From: Fibrobacteria bacterium AD312
GTDB lineage: Bacteria > Fibrobacterota > Fibrobacteria > Fibrobacterales > Fibrobacteraceae
Assembly (NCBI GenBank): GCA_001462345.1
Contig: LIUM01000042.1
Span: 29,300 to 93,299, forward strand
Direction of reading: 5' to 3'
Length of the DNA stretch: 64,000 nt
A program made the translations under genes and the position numbers. The notes beneath the pieces are model-generated. The model had not been told where the DNA came from. It did no database searches and worked only from the letters and a program-made list of their open reading frames with translations. Numbering within the stretch: position 1 is the stretch's first letter; each line of letters begins with the position of its first letter. Below are positions 60,835 to 64,000 of this stretch, piece after piece.

Positions 60835-62091
60835 ATGAAATATCTTGACTACTTAAATGAATCTATCACACCTTATCACACGGTAGAGAATACCGCAAAA
60901 ATGCTTTTAGAACAAGGGTTTCAAGAACTCTCTTTTCAAAGCAAATGGTCTTTAGAACCCTCTAAATCCTATTTCATCAAATGGGGCTATACCACTTTAT
61001 TTGCTTTTAGAACCCCTAAGCAAGTCAATTCATCCATCTTCGCAAAGCTCGCCTTAGCTCACACGGATTTCCCAGCATTAAAAGTGGCGCCCAATGCTTG
61101 CCGCTTTGAATCGGGCATTCAGTTAGTCCATTCAGAAGTGTATGGATCACCCATTTATCATTCTTGGCTAGATCGAGATCTAGGTTGTGGCGGTGTTCTC
61201 GTTTTTGAAAAAGACAATCAAATTCAACATCGTTTGGTGCAGACTTCTCAAAAATTTAGAATTCCTGAGCTTTCAATCCACTTGCAACGAGGAGTTAATC
61301 AAGATGGTAGAAAGGTAGATGCTCAAAAAGGATTAGATGTTTTTTGGTCTTCTAGTGAAAAGGATTCTTTAGATTCTTGGATTAAACAGCAGTTAAGCCC
61401 AGAAGAAAAGCTGTTAGATTATGATTTACGCTTTTATGATGCGGAGCGAGCCTCTTTAGGAGGGATGAATGACGAATGGATTTATTCTGGACGTATCGAT
61501 AATCTTGCCTCTTGCCATGCGGCTATAGAAGCATTGCTCTCAGCGAATTCGGCTCCAAATTACATTTCTGGATTTTGCCTTTTTAACCATGAAGAAATAG
61601 GGTCAGAAACAAAAGAGGGTGCTCAAAGTCTATTTTTGAAAATGACTTTGGATCAAATAATAAAAGCCTTAAATATTTCAGAATATTGTACACCTTCTTT
61701 TTTAGAAAAATCCTTCTTTGTTTCTATGGATATGGCTCATGCATTAAATCCCGTTTATCCAGAAAAACATGATCCTAAACATGCTCCCATTTTAGGTCAA
61801 GGTATTGTACTAAAACAAAATGCGCAGAAACGTTATGCTACGGATGTTTTCTCTTCAGCTGTTTTCAAGCAGATATGTTCTAAAGCAGGAGTTTCTTATC
61901 AAAATTTTATCAGCCGAAATGATTTGCCTTGCGGGAGTACAATAGGTCCATCGGTTTCAAGCACTCTAGGCGTGAGTACTGTGGATATTGGAGAGCCGAT
62001 GCTTAGTATGCATAGTATTCGAGAAATGTCTTCTGTTCAAGATCATCAACAAATGATAAAGTTCTTGGCCTCTTTATTTAAAGATTATTAA
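60835..62091 (+). CDS. M18-family aminopeptidase
   Basis: A 418-residue aspartyl-aminopeptidase-like enzyme (M18). Metal and fold marks: SITPYHTVENTAK (SPxH motif variant), LAHTDFPALKVAPN (first His and Asp), VYGSPIYHSWLDRDLGCGG, RIPELSIHLQRGVNQDG, SGRIDNLASCHAAIEAL, FNHEEIGSETKEGAQS (catalytic Glu-Glu) and the final MHSIREM His. All expected zinc ligands appear present. Cytoplasmic, no signal peptide. It follows murD at 7 bases and probably shares its transcript. The exact substrate preference within M18 is not predictable. Confidence 0.92.
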   Translation: MKYLDYLNESITPYHTVENTAKMLLEQGFQELSFQSKWSLEPSKSYFIKWGYTTLFAFRTPKQVNSSIFAKLALAHTDFPALKVAPNACRFESGIQLVHSEVYGSPIYHSWLDRDLGCGGVLVFEKDNQIQHRLVQTSQKFRIPELSIHLQRGVNQDGRKVDAQKGLDVFWSSSEKDSLDSWIKQQLSPEEKLLDYDLRFYDAERASLGGMNDEWIYSGRIDNLASCHAAIEALLSANSAPNYISGFCLFNHEEIGSETKEGAQSLFLKMTLDQIIKALNISEYCTPSFLEKSFFVSMDMAHALNPVYPEKHDPKHAPILGQGIVLKQNAQKRYATDVFSSAVFKQICSKAGVSYQNFISRNDLPCGSTIGPSVSSTLGVSTVDIGEPMLSMHSIREMSSVQDHQQMIKFLASLFKDY

Positions 62092-62304
62092 GAAAGACAA
62101 AAAATGTCAATATAATAGAGTATTTTTATAGAACTGTTAAATCAGTTTCTTTAAGAATAGGTTATCATGTTTTCAAAAATTATGGGCAAAAAGAAAAGTG
62201 TTTAAAAGTACAGTTAAAAAAAGGTTGTGATAATCTTTCGTATAAGAGTATTATAGATGGAGTTTTAAAATGAGTTTTAGCCCTTTGATTTTTTAGGAGG
62301 AATG

Positions 62305-63489
62305 ATGTTTCTTGCTTTCTTAATTATAAATACGGCATTATTACTTGCTGTTATTCTTCTATTATTTTTCAAATCGTCTGAAAAGGAAACTTTCTGGCGA
62401 GAGTTTCAGAAAACTTCCATGCAATTGACATCTGCTTTAGATCAAAGTTCGCGAGCCAACCGAGAAGAGCAAAATCGTTCTATTGAACGATTGACTTTTG
62501 AAATGAAAAATTCAATAGATAAAATGAGAGAAACGATGGAAGCGAGGTTTCAGAACATTCAAAAAGAGAATGGAGAAAAGCTTGAACAAATGCGGCTAAC
62601 GGTAGATGAAAAACTACACAATACATTGGAAACGCGATTAGGGGAATCCTTTAAGGTCGTAAGTGAGCGTTTAGAACAAGTCCAAAAGGGTTTAGTGGAG
62701 ATGCAAACGCTTGCTTCAGGCGTGGGGGATCTCAAACGAGTTTTATCAAATGTTAAAGTAAAGGGTGTTTTAGGAGAATATCAATTAGCTTCTATTTTAG
62801 AACAAATACTAACTCCCGCACAATATGCCCAAAATGTGAAGACCAAAAAGGGAAGCGCAAACATCGTTGAATTTGCAATTAAAATTCCGAGCAAAAGTGA
62901 TTCCATGACGGAGATATGGCTTCCTATTGATGCCAAATTCCCGTCAGAAGATTACGAACGATTAATGAGTGCTTATGATCTTGCCGATGTTAGTGCTATT
63001 GAAGAACATAAGAAAAAGCTCGAAACTAAAATCAAAGTCTTTGCAAAGGATATTAAAGAAAAATATATCGATCCTCCTCAGACGACTGATTTTGCCATTC
63101 TGTTTTTGCCTTTTGAAGGCCTTTATGCTGAGGTGCTTCGTATTCCTGGCTTATTTGAACAAATACAACGAGATTATAAAATCACTATAGCAGGCCCAAC
63201 AACAATCACTGCTTTTTTATCTAGCTTACAAATGGGATTTAGAAGTCTTGCCGTAGAAAAACGCACAAGTGAAATCTGGGAATTGTTGGGAGCGGTGCGA
63301 ACGGAGTTTAGTAAATTTGGCGTAGCGCTTACAAATGCGAAAAATAAATTGGATTTGGCTAGTAAAGAAATTGATAATGCTGGTGTTCGCTCCAGAGCGA
63401 TTGAACGTCAATTAAAAAATGTTCAAACATTACCAGAAACAAAAGCAAAAATGATTTTAGGTGAAGAATCGACAATGGCTCTCGATTGA
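62305..63489 (+). CDS. rmuC: RmuC-family DNA recombination protein
   Basis: RmuC family, linked to limiting DNA inversions and recombination. An N-terminal membrane helix (about residues 1-22) is followed by a long coiled coil (about 28-140) and the nuclease-like core (VKVKGVLGEYQLASILEQIL, about 149-168; LPIDAKFPSEDYERL with the conserved Asp and Lys, about 212-226; FLPFEGLYAEVLR). Two ATGs are in tandem: 62302 is only 1 base from AGGAGG, so 62305 is the better start. Length about 394 is at the lower end of normal. It is followed by a long AT-rich stretch. Confidence 0.9.
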   Translation: MFLAFLIINTALLLAVILLLFFKSSEKETFWREFQKTSMQLTSALDQSSRANREEQNRSIERLTFEMKNSIDKMRETMEARFQNIQKENGEKLEQMRLTVDEKLHNTLETRLGESFKVVSERLEQVQKGLVEMQTLASGVGDLKRVLSNVKVKGVLGEYQLASILEQILTPAQYAQNVKTKKGSANIVEFAIKIPSKSDSMTEIWLPIDAKFPSEDYERLMSAYDLADVSAIEEHKKKLETKIKVFAKDIKEKYIDPPQTTDFAILFLPFEGLYAEVLRIPGLFEQIQRDYKITIAGPTTITAFLSSLQMGFRSLAVEKRTSEIWELLGAVRTEFSKFGVALTNAKNKLDLASKEIDNAGVRSRAIERQLKNVQTLPETKAKMILGEESTMALD

Positions 63490-64000
63490 TTAATTCAGAA
63501 CAAGCTACTCATGGTCGAAACATTTGTATGTATTCAACAGGGTTAAAAACAATTTTGACGATTATATTAATTTGAACTCATTTTGAATTAATTTACACAA
63601 AATATAGATTGCAATATTGTAACGATAGAGAGGTCATTCTTACATACTTTACGGAGATAAAGAAAAAAAAAGAGAATGATTTATAGGATTTTACCTAAAA
63701 GAAAAAAAATATGCATGCATATATAGTGGTGGATTCGTAAGAATTATCTCAAAAAGTGTTTTTTGCTGATCATAAGGGAGATATATAACGCATTATTTAT
63801 ATATAAGGATTTTTGTATTCCTATATATATGTATAAGGAAAAGGCTTAAAAACGATTAAAAGGGGGGCATGTTTGTTAATATCTTGTTTTTAAGATGTTA
63901 TTTATAGTTGAAAAGTAGTTGAATTAGGTGTATTGGTTAAAAAAAGAGAAAAAAAAGAAAAAAAGTTAAAAAAAGGCCTTGCAAAGGATAAATAGAATTC
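63490..64000. other. Terminal AT-rich non-coding stretch
   Basis: 511 bases to the window edge with no supported gene. It is rich in A-tracts and TA-tracts; an imperfect TATATATA-AGGA / TTCC-TATATATA inverted repeat lies around 63798-63831. No terminator clearly belongs to rmuC. It may be the upstream region of a gene beyond the edge. Confidence 0.5.

Noticed and set aside
1..64000. CRISPR array, tRNA, rRNA, insertion sequence or prophage
   Set aside because: I looked on both strands for regular repeats, cloverleaf-like genes and transposase or integrase frames and found none.

Overview
The window looks like chromosome from a Gram-negative, anaerobic member of the Fibrobacterota or a close relative in the Fibrobacteres-Chlorobi-Bacteroidetes assemblage. 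The DNA is AT-rich by eye. Supporting signs are a giant SprA-type outer-membrane protein (type IX secretion), a short primary-type sigma factor without region 1.1, many lipoproteins, LpxB (lipid A), futalosine-pathway menaquinone synthesis (MqnC), a pyruvate formate-lyase activase and an NfnAB-type electron-bifurcating transhydrogenase. The phylum is inferred from gene content; no rRNA or tRNA gene is visible in the window.

Layout: 1-5.1 kb is one plus-strand operon holding the end of a DUF4956-like membrane protein, an HlyD-like adaptor with an apparent 3' frameshift, a TolC-like outer-membrane protein, a VTC-type polyphosphate polymerase domain and a lipoprotein with three lamin-tail-like domains, closed by a terminator. 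5.2-9.2 kb has a YugP-type zinc protease, a small CPCC protein, and scpA and glmS on the minus strand. 9.3-11.6 kb has a lipoprotein FKBP prolyl isomerase and an M23 peptidase. 11.6-15 kb is a minus-strand cluster of two S41 lipoprotein proteases and a leucine-rich-repeat protein. 15.2-17.1 kb is a solitary AIPR-family (abortive-infection type) gene behind a long inverted repeat. 17.2-28 kb has a TRIC-type channel, sprA, a ZIP metal transporter and batE-batD. 28-28.5 kb is a gene-free gap with direct and inverted repeats.

28.5-40.8 kb has mqnC with a coupled unknown secreted protein, a ModF-like double ABC ATPase, mrp, a DUF971 protein, the sigma factor, two TPR proteins, prmC-prfA and trmO. 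40.9-47.4 kb has dnaE, lpxB and mutL. 47.5-49.1 kb has an unknown possible DNA-binding protein and a candidate structured small RNA with its own promoter and terminator. 49.1-53.5 kb is fermentation and redox: yqhD, pflA, nfnB, nfnA. 54-64 kb has a PA14-containing gingipain-like peptidase, an M16 peptidase, a Crp/Fnr regulator, trxA, an SDR oxidoreductase, a variant MurD, an M18 aminopeptidase and rmuC.

Most genes are housekeeping. The items most worth a second look are the trans-envelope VTC operon and its broken adaptor, the small RNA at about 48,850-48,968, the gingipain-like peptidase with an inserted PA14 domain, the solitary AIPR gene with its upstream hairpin, the half-degenerate double ABC protein and the non-canonical MurD. 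Five convergent gene pairs overlap tail to tail without a terminator, by up to 75 bp.
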